The notes under the pieces: generated by a model
What the model saw: only the letters and a program-made list of their open reading frames with translations
Told to the model about the DNA's origin: nothing
Databases searched by the model: none
Assembly (NCBI GenBank): GCA_000727475.1
Contig: KL647330.1
Span: forward strand, 481,248-545,247
Source: Sarcocystis neurona
Lineage: Eukaryota > Apicomplexa > Conoidasida > Eucoccidiorida > Sarcocystidae
Length of the DNA stretch: 64,000 nucleotides
Direction of reading: 5' to 3'
Part shown: positions 35,501-48,200 of the stretch, one piece after another
How positions within the stretch are numbered: the stretch's first letter is position 1
How the letters are laid out: each line of letters opens with the position of its first letter
Position numbers and translations under genes: made by a program

Positions 35501-38500
35501 GCGTACGCGGTTTGCCCATGTTTAACCGTCTATCCGCTTAGATCCCTTGCGACGCTAGTTCTCTGCTGCACCTGGAGGTCCCTCATACATTTCATAGAGT
35601 GTTCCTCATCGTCAACTGCCCTCTTGCTTCTTATTAGGCAGGTAAACGAAGTTTTCCGAACGATGCGAGACCTCTATAAAGATGCAGTAGGCGTCAGGAA
35701 AGACGGAGGAGAGCCGCGACGATCTCTGGCGTACCCAGCAACTCCAGGTACAACTTCAGCAGGGCTCGAGTCTCCAGCAACGGAGTCTTCACCTCCAAGC
35801 CTGCGGCAGCGAGGACAGCGCACCGCTGCTGCAGGACCAGGCAAAGAAGGAATCACAGCTTCAACTGCTTTACAAAAAACCGCCGCGACTTCGAACAATA
35901 CTGTCCCACACAAAGAATCTCCAGTCTGTAAGTGGACACTTCTGGAAAAAATTTACCCTCACACTTTAAGGTGCTCTATAATCGTAGACACGTTCAGCGA
36001 AAGTACACGTCTGTAAACAAACGTGTATAGATACTTCTAGTCACACAAGAAATATACGCATATATGTATGTGTGCACACATATATACACGCTCATCGACT
36101 GGGTCGGATAAGGCTGTGTTGTGTTGCACGCGAAAACGGGCGCGCCGTTTGAACCAGCAGAGGCACTCTCGTTAGGGCCTAAGCACGTGTGTATGTACTC
36201 AAATTATGTAGCCTTCTCAGTATAAATGGTTCAGCTCTTCATCTTCCACGTGTAGATTTCTTGCAGTCTGCTGGAGCTCTATTCCTACAGCTCTCGAGAG
36301 CGCGTGCGATGTCCCTCAGCAACCCGGCCTTGCACCAGCTCTTTAGTTAATCATACTCTAACCATCACTACCACTGGTATTACTCCTAGTCCTACTACTA
36401 CTACTACTACTCCTGCTACTACTACTACAGACACCAGTAGTGATCCTGCTGTACAGGTGAGAGTATCCGTCTTCATTGCAAGCCGTTGACCGTTCACGCA
36501 TGTCAGGATTACAGGGACGGATGCTTCTAGCATCACTGCATCCACGCAGTGTATATGAGCGCGTGGCCTGCGAAGGTGTACGTCTCTTCGATTACAGACG
36601 TCGGCGTAGAAGATCCTTACGCAGGCGGCGCGTCACTTGGTGTGGATCCAGATCAGTCGGTCCACGAACGAAGGCACACAGCGGAGCTTGAAGGAGCTGC
36701 GGATACGTCACAACAACGCGAGTAGGTCGATGTTAAACAGCATGACAATTCTGCCTCTAGGCCTCGTGCACTTACTCTTCCGTCGCTGGGGGCACATCCC
36801 TATGCGTGAGGACGCGTGTGTAACAGTCTGTACTTTTCCCAGTCTTGGGGAGACACGCGGGGTCGCAAACATACATGAGCCTCAAAGTTGATCTACAGCG
36901 AGAGGTACAGGGAACCATGTGTGATAATTAGGTATACGCGGATCTAGAGCGTCTGGAGCAATGTACGGCTTCTTGTTTGTGCCTTTCTACGTGGGGACTT
37001 CGTTAAACAGCACTTTCCTAACAGCCACACTTCGAATCAATGGTTCACTGGAGGTGGTGGTTTCAAGTGGGCCTCACCATTCTGTCCATACGTGTTTGTG
37101 AATCTGTGTACGTACGTGTGTAAATAATTGCACACACGGACGAATAATCTCTCTTACTACCCGTCTAGTATGATTACTCCTTGACCTGCGGCCCTTCTGG
37201 CTGCTTTTGTCCACGTTTCTACCTCTTTAATTGCTTTGTGTACATACAGTTGCGTCCGCCTTCCTCAGTACACACACACGTACATTTCCAAACACAGCAC
37301 GCAAATATGCTTGATGTTGTACCCACATTTTTTCTTTACATGTCTGCGTCGTTCAGGAAGTGTGTGGCAGATTCTTCCACCTCGACCCCCCGCGGCAGCC
37401 GAGCCAGCCGTCACGTAGACAGAAAGCAGGCTTACTTCGACTTCAAACGGGGAGACGGCAAGATATACGAAGATACCTTTATGCAGATACGGCGGGAACT
37501 GAATGACAAAAGAGTAGTCTTTGCTGCTATTGCCGAGGTAAGCGGGCTATGCGTGTCTGCTTGTATTTGTTCATATGTGTCTGATAAGTGTGATATATAG
37601 TGCTACGCTGCACAACAGTTGGATTCGTGGCCTGCAGCCCACACACACACCTGTACTCATATGTCTACTTGCGTACAAGGTACAATTTCACATCGAAATT
37701 GGTACAGACGACATTCATGTCGAGAATAGAACAAGTGCGGAAGGAAGAGATACATTAAAGCAGTCTCACCAACAGCGTGTGCGCGCAGCCGGCTGGCACA
37801 GTGCGGTTGTAAAGAGATGCTTAGTCGTGCACGTGGTTCACCAAGGTCCTGGAGAAGTTATATGTATATCAGGTCAGGTTAAAGGGCACAGATAAGTGCA
37901 TCGCCCTCAGTGTCAAATAGGTACTGTTTCCACGTACGTGAGTTACTAATCTAACAGTTGTGTACGTGGTTCACCAGGGTCGTGGACACTGTCTACATAT
38001 TAGGTTAAAGTGTACAGAAAACAAAATAGGTGTCTGTTTACATGCGTGTGAGTTGCTAGTCGAACAGTCACACTATGCCCTCGTCTGCTGCTTTGACAGT
38101 TTACGAACGTTTTCTCAAAGCTGTTAGTTCAGTTGTACACGTGTACACTCGCATTTTGTCCTGTTGTGTAAGCGTTTAATGCACTGCGTTCACTCGGAAC
38201 CCAGAAAATGGTCGGAACATTGCATACTTTTTGTTAGAGCCTATATACGGCGCACGCGAATTGTCAGTCATTTCACGGTGTCTGCACGCGTACTGCGAAT
38301 CCGCAGTATGGTTAACATATCTTCCAGCGTCTCTTCCAGTCTAGGCGCGGTAGGCTAATTGTGTGCTGCCTGCTGCAACAACGAAGGTATTGTGTTACTA
38401 AGGATACAGTTATCAACGTAGCGCTGTGCACAGATCAACGTACGTGGTGTCGATGTCGATGGAGGCAGTTGGGTATACTAGAGTGGTTGTCCTCCGGCAG

Positions 38501-41015
38501 TCTACACGAACTTAAACCCTTCACAGCTACATGGACACAGTTTCTCGTCGTGGAAAGCGTAAAGTAGTCCACTTGTCCAGATTGCGCAGCACAGTTCTTT
38601 TGTCTCCCTTCTTCTTGTCACAAAGAAACTACTCGTTGTATCCTTTTCAGCATCTCTTTTGGTATCTGTCTTCGTGCCAAAAACACCATGCTTTACATAT
38701 TTTCCAGCGTCTCTTCCAGTCTAGGCGTGGCAGGCTGGTTGTGTGCTGCCGGCTGCAACAAAGAAGGTACTGTGTTACTCCTTGTTGATGACACTAATGC
38801 CTTTGTTTTCATCTGCAGACAATCACAAGACATGTGAATGAAATGGAAGAACTAAAAGAAAAGCTTCGTCGAAAACAAGAGTCAGCAGAAGGAGAGACCC
38901 AGATAGTGAGTCGACGGCGTTCGCTGTGTCCATAACTTTACAGGAAAAGAGAGCCCTTTGAAGACATTTTCGACCGTGCACGTGCGCAGCACCGCATTAG
39001 CGTTTTACGTGCCTTCGAAGGTGATTTGAAGTATGTGACCGTCTCAGGCACCCACGCTGCCCCTACGCAGCAGTGTTTACCACTACGGCTCCAGTCAGAA
39101 CACGCATCTACTCGGTTCAGCGGTACAGGGAGTTGAACACAGATCGACTTTAGGGAGTTTTGCTGAGTTCAACGTAGGTGATGTGGGTTATCATAGTTTC
39201 AACGAGGAGGATGACGCGAGCACAGCTACACTGCTTCCAGCTTACATTCAACAGTGAGCCTGATTCTCTGAAGGGGTGGTATGGAAGTACACCGCTTCTG
39301 GTGTGGTGGCCGTCTACAGGCATGGATATAGTATATGTACCTAAGCGTGACTGGCAGTCAGAGTGCTTCACAGAATGAGCTGCTGCCGGCGTAGCAGCCT
39401 CAATTAATAAATAGGTCACCAAATACACTATAAAGGAAAAGCACGTGCACTTGAAAAACACACGGATGAATCTGTAGAGACCGATGAAGAGAAGTTCGCG
39501 AGGGATAGTGTGTTCGCAGGTGCGCAAGGAAATGTCTTCTGCACGTACAGAAAAGGTGTCGCATTCTGTTGTGCAGTTACTTGTGTATGACGGCAGGTAG
39601 ACACGGCATGAAGAGGTGGGACCAACCACCTCGGCAGGTTACAGACAAGCTGTCTGCACGTGCCTACGGATGCAAATTCTACTTTCTTTGTCTTCTGTCC
39701 ATCGCACTGATGGACTTGCGACTTTAGGTGGTGGACGGTGAAAAGCAACGGGTCATAGACGAGGAAGAATTTGCGTTACTGAAACAGCTGCGAGATACGA
39801 AGCACGCTATCAAAGCTGCAATGCAGGAGAGAAAAACTATAAAGCTGGCAATGACGCAAGGCGAGCACAAAATTGCCCAATGTAAAATCGAGCTGGTGAA
39901 CGCTTTCAACGCCTGGTGAGGTCGCAGTTTATCCATCTCTACCGCACGAGTAAATAAACATGCGCACCAACATGTGGCACAAAGTTCTTCACCGGCGTAT
40001 GCATGTAGTGGCCTCACGTCCGTCGTTCGCCATTCCCACTAAAGATTTTGCCTAACACAGATTAAAAGGAAGGTACTACAGGCCCTGTGTAACAGGTGTG
40101 TCTTGCACCGTGTGTCTGTCTTCTCGTGTTCAGCGTCTCGCTAAACAGCGGCCGCATGGTTAAGTAATAAGGAGAAGCTGTTGACACTGTGTTGTGTAGT
40201 GCGTCCCCGTAGCCCTGAAAATCAGGGGCAAAAATACTTCCATTCTCGCAGAGCGTCGTGACTAATTGAACCGTGCGCGATTGTCGTACGTCCCGGCCCC
40301 TGCCTTAATGCAGGAGAATCAGTGCACGACCCTGGTACAAAGCACAGCCTAAAGTTTGAAATCGAAATCTAGTAGGAATCGCGCAGAGAGTTGTTCCAGC
40401 TTCTTCGTCCTCTCTATCTACGCAGCTTGTGTACAATACCGATGATCTACAACACTTCGGTCTACAAACATACCGTGGTGAAGCATAGTAGCAGTGTGTT
40501 CAGAGTGGATTGAAGCTCTCACTGAATTATCGACTTCCAACCCTTCTCTCCTTTTCAGCTACGAAGCTCTATGTCAGACCACCGGTTTACCGTCTGCCCG
40601 TCATTGAGACGTTTGCCTGTTTGTCGACTTTCAACCTTCCCTTGTCGCACAGAATTGCACATCCTGATGTCCATCCTATGCAAGTGGGATAGCGAGTGCG
40701 TGGCTGAACAGTCAACACTGCGTATGTCTGCATATATATATATATACCCACTTTGCACGTGTACACACGTACGCACACGTAGCGCTAGACATATGCACTC
40801 AGGTGTGCGTATCTGCCTGCGTACGGACGCACCCTGCACCGGTGCATAAACATATACCTATATACATATACTTGTAGACGTGCATACATGTATACACAAT
40901 TATACCCTCTGAACCAGGTACGATCGTAATTTTGGGGGAGAAGACGCTGCTGCAGAGGCCCGAAGACCGTGTCGACATCGTCACAGCGCTGACGAAAGTA
41001 GCAATGCTGGCGTAA
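29506..41015 (+). CDS. kinesin-9 family motor protein (KIF9-like)
   Basis: ATP-driven microtubule motor; in other organisms kinesin-9 works in cilia and flagella, here presumably in microgametes. Thirteen exons agree in phase: 29506-29757, 30885-31103, 31995-32327, 33134-33319, 33840-33968, 34657-34757, 35638-35927, 36598-36721, 37357-37537, 38819-38905, 39728-39915, 40559-40584, 40918-41015; 737 residues, close to human KIF9. The motor begins at VRVVVRTRPT. Intron 1 splits the P-loop between GQ and TGAGKT (residues 83-90). Switch I is NAQSSRSH (201-208), switch II is DLAGCE (236-241), followed by YINKSLSFLE, RDHIPYRSSRLTHLL and ETVSTLRFATR. A neck and coiled coil follow (REIRSLKQEL; ETQIVVDGEKQRVIDEEEFA). 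Exon 7 carries a Ser/Pro/Thr-rich linker. The tiny exon 12 and the end at 41015 are less sure: a GTAAGC donor overlaps the last codons. Confidence 0.93.
34440..34540. repeat. (GTAT)n microsatellite in kinesin intron 5
   Basis: Nearly continuous GTAT repeats with a few GTGT and GCAT interruptions, in the intron 33969-34656. Confidence 0.9.
36350..36432. repeat. (CTA)n-like trinucleotide run in kinesin intron 7
   Basis: Interrupted ACT/CTA triplets in the intron 35928-36597. A 26-bp stretch after it (36431-36456) has splice-like ends, but using it would break the reading phase, so it was left out of the model. Confidence 0.7.
37828..38070. repeat. imperfect tandem duplication in kinesin intron 9
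   Basis: Two related blocks, each starting with GTGGTTCACCA and continuing through AGGTTAAAG, an AAATAGGT word and GTGAGTT, begin at about 37834 and 37964. The unit is about 130 bp with many substitutions. Confidence 0.6.
38315..38779. repeat. 85-bp direct repeat, 380 bp apart, in kinesin intron 9
   Basis: 38315-38399 and 38695-38779 are about 90% alike (shared core TCCAGCGTCTCTTCCAGTCT). The second copy ends only 39 bp before exon 10. Both copies contain CTTCCAG-type acceptor-like sequence. Confidence 0.8.
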
Positions 41016-42297
41016 GCGAGACTATAAAGTTTTCCTCTGTTCAGGTGCTTCGAAGAGTGCAAAAATTGTAAAGTTCTGTTCTATCGAGACTTTACCGCAG
41101 ACTTGTTACGTATTCGCTACTAAACTGGCCCCTGTACATGCTTATGTGTATGATGATCCACCAGTTTATCTCACTCTGTTCCTTCTAGTCACGTCCGACT
41201 TGTCTTCCTACCCACCAATCACTTTACCTCTCCACACACACATCACTGTGTCTTCCCAAGTGTTGTATCGCTACGATCCACACTGCTCCCTGACGCTTGA
41301 ATCCAGTCGGATGTCTCCCAGAGATGTGCTTGCGGATGTGGACGTTGACTAGCGGCTGGGCTCTAGGCAAACTTAGGCGGGCGGGTGGGAATCTCTTCAT
41401 TTGTCCGTAGTCACTCTCGTCTGGTTTACGCCTTGCTCTGATCTCTGCTCCCATTCTACCACCTGGCTGCATCTGACACCAACTCGATGACGATTTGTCT
41501 GACGTACCGCTGCAATATTAGGTTATCTTACGACTTACTCTGCGGGAGTGCGTTATAATCGGTTGACTAGCTTCTTATGTAAGGGGATTAGTTTAGCCGA
41601 AATTGTTTTGCTGTCAAAAGCGATATTATTTGTGTATCTTTCAAAGATTGCCTATATTCGTCCTTACAGCTGATCGTCTAGATATTCTGCTTCTTCACAA
41701 CTGCAAAAGTGCAGATCCGCCTACACACCAAAATATAAGCTTGTAACCTTACCGGATGAGTCTCAGCGTAGTTGTCACACCGCCGCACGAATAAGCACAC
41801 AGGCGTTTTTTACACACGTCTCCCATCTGACTTGTAAAAGGTATGTAGTGGAGGTTGCACACTCAGAAATCAAAGTTCAAAACTGCAGTAATTTCAGGTC
41901 TTTCAAAACACGCGCTAACACCCCGGTGCCGAAAAATGTAATATTGCCTTTGAGTACGCCCAGAATCCCCCAAAGCGCATTCATGCCCTCTTTTTTTCTG
42001 CTTTTTGCAAAGTAGTTCCACAACATCCTTCGTAGACATTAACATTCCCAAGACTCATATCTGAAACAAGAAGATACGCACATTTCGGCACACACCCATA
42101 CATGTATACACGCGTATGTATGCAGAAGATTTACCGCGACGTATGATCTTGCATGAAACAATTCTTTAGCCTGTTCAGACGATACCAGCTGTACAATTGC
42201 TTTCTTTGTCAGACCGTACCAGTCACAATCTGGTTCCTCCCCAGCGTGTATTTGGCTGTCTACATGAGAAATCGTTTACGACATCACTTGTGCATAC
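41016..42297. other. convergent intergenic region
   Basis: This stretch lies between the kinesin stop (+) and the lowest - strand exon I could place in the following gene. More 3' exons of that gene may be here: the - strand reads NALWGILGVLKGNITFFGTG near 41970-41890, and a longer - strand frame is open at 41224-41472. Neither could be joined in phase. Confidence 0.35.
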
Positions 42298-45200
42298 CAC
42301 AAAGTCTTTTACGAATACGTCTTTCGCTATTCGTGAGGAGCACCGGTTTGGCTCGAGCACAACAACACGTAATATATATGTATCTACATATACATATAGG
42401 CATCCGCCCCGTCGTTAGTTCATGGTGTATAGAGTGACTTTTGTTTTCCAACAACGCTTTGTAAGCAACTTCCATTTGACGCTGCGGACGGTCTAACGTG
42501 TGCAGCACGTATACAAAGGATGAGCAAAAACTCACGGAGGGTGAACAGAATTGCGCTGCTTTTTGGTTCACGCGTAGGTATCACGTACGCGCACGTGAAA
42601 GAATATCCCTGGATAGATACAAATTCTTCTGTCCAACATTCACCAGCACAGTGAAAAACGTCCTGTCTGGTTACACTTTTGCACTTTGTGCGATTCCAGC
42701 AACCTGCTCGCCAAGCTTTCTCCGCTTCAGATGCATCAAGAGCCGAAGACCCCGCAGCTGAGACCTATTACAAAGCCATGTAAGCTTCACGCTTGCGCTT
42801 CAGCGGGGCCTCTTAACACGGCATAAACTATCTGGAATGTCCAGCCGTAACTTCTGCCGCATATTTTGAGTTTCCAATTTGTCGGGATTGTGCATCCCTC
42901 GTAGCACACAGCGACGCGGATTTTCCTTCTCACGCAGCTCTGAAGCCACAGGTCCTTTTTCAAAGCATATGTTCAGTTACGCACCCTTGCATAAACTTTA
43001 TTCCCCGTGTGCCCATCGTTGGTAAACTGCACATCATGCTTTATTTCGTGATACCCCAGTTTGGCCACAGGTTTGTCCAAGCAGAACGGTTCAAAAGAAT
43101 TCGTGCACAATCGACTTGGAGATTCACGAAGAAGGCTGGGGATTATTGCCACTAGTTGCTGCTGAATTCTATATAACTTGCAGCCAACTGACAGAGGCGT
43201 CCCCCCCCACCACACGGCATTGGATGTAAATAGACCTGCATGTGCGGATCGATAAGGGAAATAGAAAACAGGAAAATATATGTTCTGTGTCTACCTGGGC
43301 GCTGCGACATCGATTCTCAATACACTTCACCTGCAGTTGAGTACCACACCCGTCTGCAATATACGTAAACGTGATCTCGTGCAAAAGAGGCAAACAGGGT
43401 ACAAACCGCTGTTCACAGCAGTGACCAAATTTTCCACATTTGTACTCCGCGACCGCTTAAGGTGGTGCACCGACGTATTTGTAAAAGAAAATGGACGAGT
43501 ATATATTTAAATATACGTAAGTCCTTATGATGTAGTCATATTCAACGAGGATCTGCTATCAGGTGGGTGTCTAGAGCGCATTCATCTTCACGTAACATCA
43601 GGGTGTACATCTGCATCCACAAGCTGGTTGTTAATTGCCAGGTTTCTTCTCTCGAATGCACTTCCGTTGCTCGGTGTCTCTAGTGCCTGCATTTCTGCTG
43701 CTTTGCACTTTCCCTTTTCAGAAGAAACGCCAGGTGTCACAGCAGTATAGCTGCTGGAATGAAACGTCGTTTACCCAGGCGCCGCTGATCACGAGATCGT
43801 CTCGCGAAGACGAGACGATCGTGTAGCACCAACTCCTTCGCTGGGGTAGATTTGTCTTTCAAAGTATGTATAGCTACAGAGCTACGTGTCCACCTGTGTG
43901 GTACGCGCTGGAGTTACGGCTGCACGCACGCCATTAAAAATCATGTACAAATATAGCGACACGAGATACCGGTCGTCATCAGGGATAAATTTGAAGCTGA
44001 AGAGTCCTCCACGGCGACTTCAACGTTCCAGCAACTCATGTGTGACATACCAAAAAAAGGGTCTGCCGGAGTAAGTCTCTGTAGAGAACACACTCAGACG
44101 CGTAGGTCTATCCTACTGAAAGTGTGCAGAGGAAGTCCACGCGGAAATATGTCATGTACCCACAGATAAGGAGTACTACCAAAGAACCAGAGGGTTGTTC
44201 GGCGGTGCGATATTAAGCGTCTCGTGTACGAGTACACAAACATCAGAGATGACAATGAAACGAAAGATAAACGCCGGCAATGGGTGCAGTTGTACACAGG
44301 AATGAATATATACGTGTAATTCGGTTACACCCCTGTAACACGTCAACAATTAAGGCGCTAAGAAAAAGCGGTCCCTGTCTATTACGCGAAATTTTAATCA
44401 GCATGAGAACCAATCTTGCTTATAGTTCCTGGCCTTTTTTCGACGGCAGAAGGGCTTATGGGCGAGAGACTCGATGCCGCCTCTATGACAGGATGAAAGT
44501 AAGAACTTTCACTGGGCCACAGTTAGTTTCCCTGTCGACATTATATTCGCCTGCAGAGACGATCTTGGCGAGCGAAGAAAAACACGGTGTGAAGAAGCAC
44601 ACATTCTTCCCGAGTCCAATTACGGACATGCAGATGTGTGCTTAGGTGTGGTCGTTGATGGAACAAGAGGCGCGCGTGCGCGTTCCCGTGTTTTTTCCGT
44701 GCTTCGTCCTCCCCCTGCTTACGTTTTTGAGATATACGCACCGCGACGTCGGCAGGCACTCCCGTCTACACACGTGGGGAATTGAGTGTGTACTTACGTA
44801 CCCGCGAGGACGGTGCAGCGTCAGGGTCGAAACACACGCAGATCATCGGCAACACAGTTGACGTTCGATCTTCACGGCAGGTACGAAAGTCCCACATATA
44901 GCTGTGCCGTCGTTTTTTTGCAAACTGTCCCTCCCCGTGAACACGACATCCACAGCTCGTCTCATGCAGATTTACATATATATATATATATATATGCACG
45001 TAGGCGTTTAGCTACTAGTGTGTGTGAAAATATCCGAAGTGTGTAACGGCACAACAACGCATCCAAATGTCTGGATTGCTCTTTGGCTTACTGACACCGC
45101 ATATACGTAAGGCAAGCGTTACACTAGAGGAAAACTCCTTGACCGACAAAATACGCAGTTGGAAGGCACTGGTCATTCGTATCACGTACGTGCATGTCAT

Positions 45201-48200
45201 TCTACGCTGCATCTCCGTTTTTGCAACGGCAGAGAAACCGAGGTGCCTTCTGTGGAAACAATGTCCTACTCCTGCTAGCGTAGCGTCCGGAAGAGTGCGT
45301 TCACAAAATAAGGGGAAAATGTCACGCCAGCAGGGGAGCGCAAGAGTTGAGAGATTTGTGGCTCGAGTCGACAACAGCAACTGGCTTGTCATCGTTGACT
45401 ATATTCTCGAAGATACGTTCAGAAGAAACTGCCCGCGTGGCACAAACTTTCTCGACAACAGAATCAATCGAACACACGCACACGGATGCGCGAGCATGTG
45501 TGAATGTATTCTATCATTTTTGCGTGCCATTTGAGCGTCCTAACTGCCTTCTTCGTCCCTTAGGTACTGTCAACATCCACGTGAGGAGCGCGAGGGACGG
45601 CATTTCTCTTGCGTATACGAAGTGGGCCCAACGTTGTGTGCGGTTCGTCTGCATGTAGGTGTGTGCATAGACCGTGAACCGGATGTCTGAGGAAATGACT
45701 ATTTGTTTACCCCATTACTCGCCGATGCTCCTTCCCTCCCTCATCAGCCCGAAGAGTAGCGCAGTTGAGAATTTATTAGCGAGTACCCAGAAGGCTCTCC
45801 TAGCCTCCGTCGTCTCTTCGAGACTCTGTCGTCTTTTCGGCGTATCACCCTTCCTGTCGTCTCCTCATTGCGCAAACAAGATACCACACGTCAAACTCGC
45901 ACTGAACGAGCGGCGCAGCCGTGACGGCACGCACGTGTAAGTACGTTGACGAAGACGAGCACATTTTTTGACGCTGAAGCTGACTCGTGCCTCCGCGCCC
46001 AAGGTGCCTACACACGCACACCCGATGCGTCCGCATCTGCGGCTGACGAAGTGCAACATACTGGGTGACACTTCTTGTACGGTGTTTGTCCGCTCGTCCG
46101 TACAAATGTACCAACAGCATTGCGAGGAGCCCCGTGTGTTCCACTTAGAAAGTTCAAAGGAATAATGATACAGCTGCTGCTGGCAGCTGACGCCACATAT
46201 AATTTATATGCATGCTTCATATATACACGTATCATTAAAGGACAACGATATATATACAGCTGTAGACACGCGTGTGGACAAGGGCCGCCACGAGATGGAG
46301 GAAGAGAGATAAAGCCTCGTGCGTAGAGTACGCCTTGAGAAACGAGTCCGGCACGCCGTCTCCTCCCTTCTGCACGTACACGCAGCGGCGCGTGCTGCAG
46401 CACTTGAGCTTAGTCCTGCCCCCCGACTCACTTACATATATATATATATGCATATATGTCATACACGTAGAGAAATGGACACATCTCTGAGTATCACACG
46501 TATAGGCAACTCTGCCGGTAGTTCCGCGTGTCACGTCTTTCTCGACGTCCACAGAGATAGAAGCAGACGCCGGGGTTCAGGCCTGCGAGTGCAACCGGAA
46601 CAAAAATTTCGACTCTGTCCGACTGGATTTGCTTGCCCATCAGAATCGCTTTGACGCAGCTCGCAGCTGCCAGCAGCAGGGACCTTCACGCGCGTGCCGC
46701 CTTCACTGAACACGCGTGCAGTCATACACACACACACACACACAAAGACTACCCAAGTACAACAAGTATCTCCCTCTCTCTGTCTCCGTCTGCAGACAGA
46801 CACACAGATACACTTGCATTCTTGATATGTCTGCACGTCTAGGAAGGTCGTCTGCACCCGGTGACGGTGCGTCGAGGCTGTTGACTGTTTCTGCTAACGT
46901 GACTGTTTCGTGGGACACCCGGCGAGACTCTTGCGCTCGATATCCGCAGATGCAGACACGCACGAACGTGTCGTCCACACAAATCAGCACACACGCATGC
47001 GAGGTGGGCTGAAGTCCCTGTACGGCAACAAACACGTGCGTACGAGTTTATGCACGTTTGTGTCTACCCGTCTACCAGTCTAGCTATCTCCTGTCTATCT
47101 GTGTACCTCTCTTGCTCTCAATCTCTGTCTCTCGTTCTCTACCCATACATACATCCACTCTCAGATTTAAAAGAACGTACACAGATATCGAAAATACGGA
47201 AGAACGCTCTGTCCCACCGCCCAGACTTCTGGGCGACGGCGACGGCCCTTTCTTGTCTTGTCCTCGCAGAAGGAAAGAGGCCACTACTCGTCTCTGCAGA
47301 CGTGCCTGTCTTTACGTCAATGACACGAACCCGTATACACCCCTACACAAATACTACACAGAAAATACGCATACATACCTACATATGCATACGCATGTAG
47401 AAAAGAGGAGCAGTCACGAATTTACGTGGACCTAAAAACTTTAGCCAAATGCGTGAATACACCGTCTTTGATGGAGGTAGACAGAGAGAGAGACGGACAG
47501 TCTTTAGGAGCGAAGAACAAGAATGTCTGCCTACAGATATTACAGGCAGTTACGTCTTCACATCGATGAAGTCTTCCGTTCTGTCCTTCTTGCCAGGTCG
47601 AGAAACTGTTTCTGCCAGCGCACCAGGCGCCTACTCCAAACATAGACCTACAGCACATACACCTATACACCCAGGTGCAACACTATCTCTCTGTGTCTCT
47701 CTATATATATGCATAGAGATTTACTTGTATATCGTAGATCCTTTTCCCTTCCACAGACGCATCGCATATATAGTTACACAGACGAAACTACATACGCATA
47801 TATATGTATATATGTCCACGTACGGATACATACGCAGGTGTCTACTGCAGGTAGTTGCCGCGTGATGAAGGTTGACGGCTTTCCCACGTGCATGGCAGTA
47901 CATTTTTTCGACACAGCTGTCTGCAAGGGCTAGATCTTCTGCGTCAGAGCAGCCGCAGGAGTCTGTCTGTCCCACACCTCTTCAGTCTCCTGGTCCTCCA
48001 CGCATATTCGTGTACAGGAAGGACATACACCCACACACTTACGTGCATCTGCGCGACTACGAGACGAGACGCGGACGTCGTCACAGACTGCTGCTGCATG
48101 CAGACATATTCAGGTCGGGTGGAGAAATCCAGCAGCACAACACGTCTCCCCTGTTTCCCTCTCTTTTCAACGTCTACACGCTTCCCCCCTCTGTCAATTA

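Noticed and set aside
36431..36456. possible micro-exon in the kinesin
   Set aside because: Including it changes the phase and breaks the joins to exon 8 at 36598.
42700..42779. + strand stretch first read as a C-terminal kinesin exon (AFSASDASRAEDPAAETYYK)
   Set aside because: It does not join exon 13 in phase, and convincing - strand exons lie on both sides. The - strand reading of the same bases joins its neighbours in phase 0.
43722..43826. + strand candidate last exon of the kinesin
   Set aside because: It depended on the rejected exon at 42700. The kinesin model closes in phase at 41015 without it.
43957..44070. + strand exon-like frame (RHEIPVVIRDKFEAEE)
   Set aside because: The acceptor has no pyrimidine tract, while the opposite strand gives an exon (44062-43949) that joins two neighbours in phase.
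45067..45534. 155-codon + strand open frame
   Set aside because: The - strand across the same bases reads protein-like sequence continuous with neighbouring exons.
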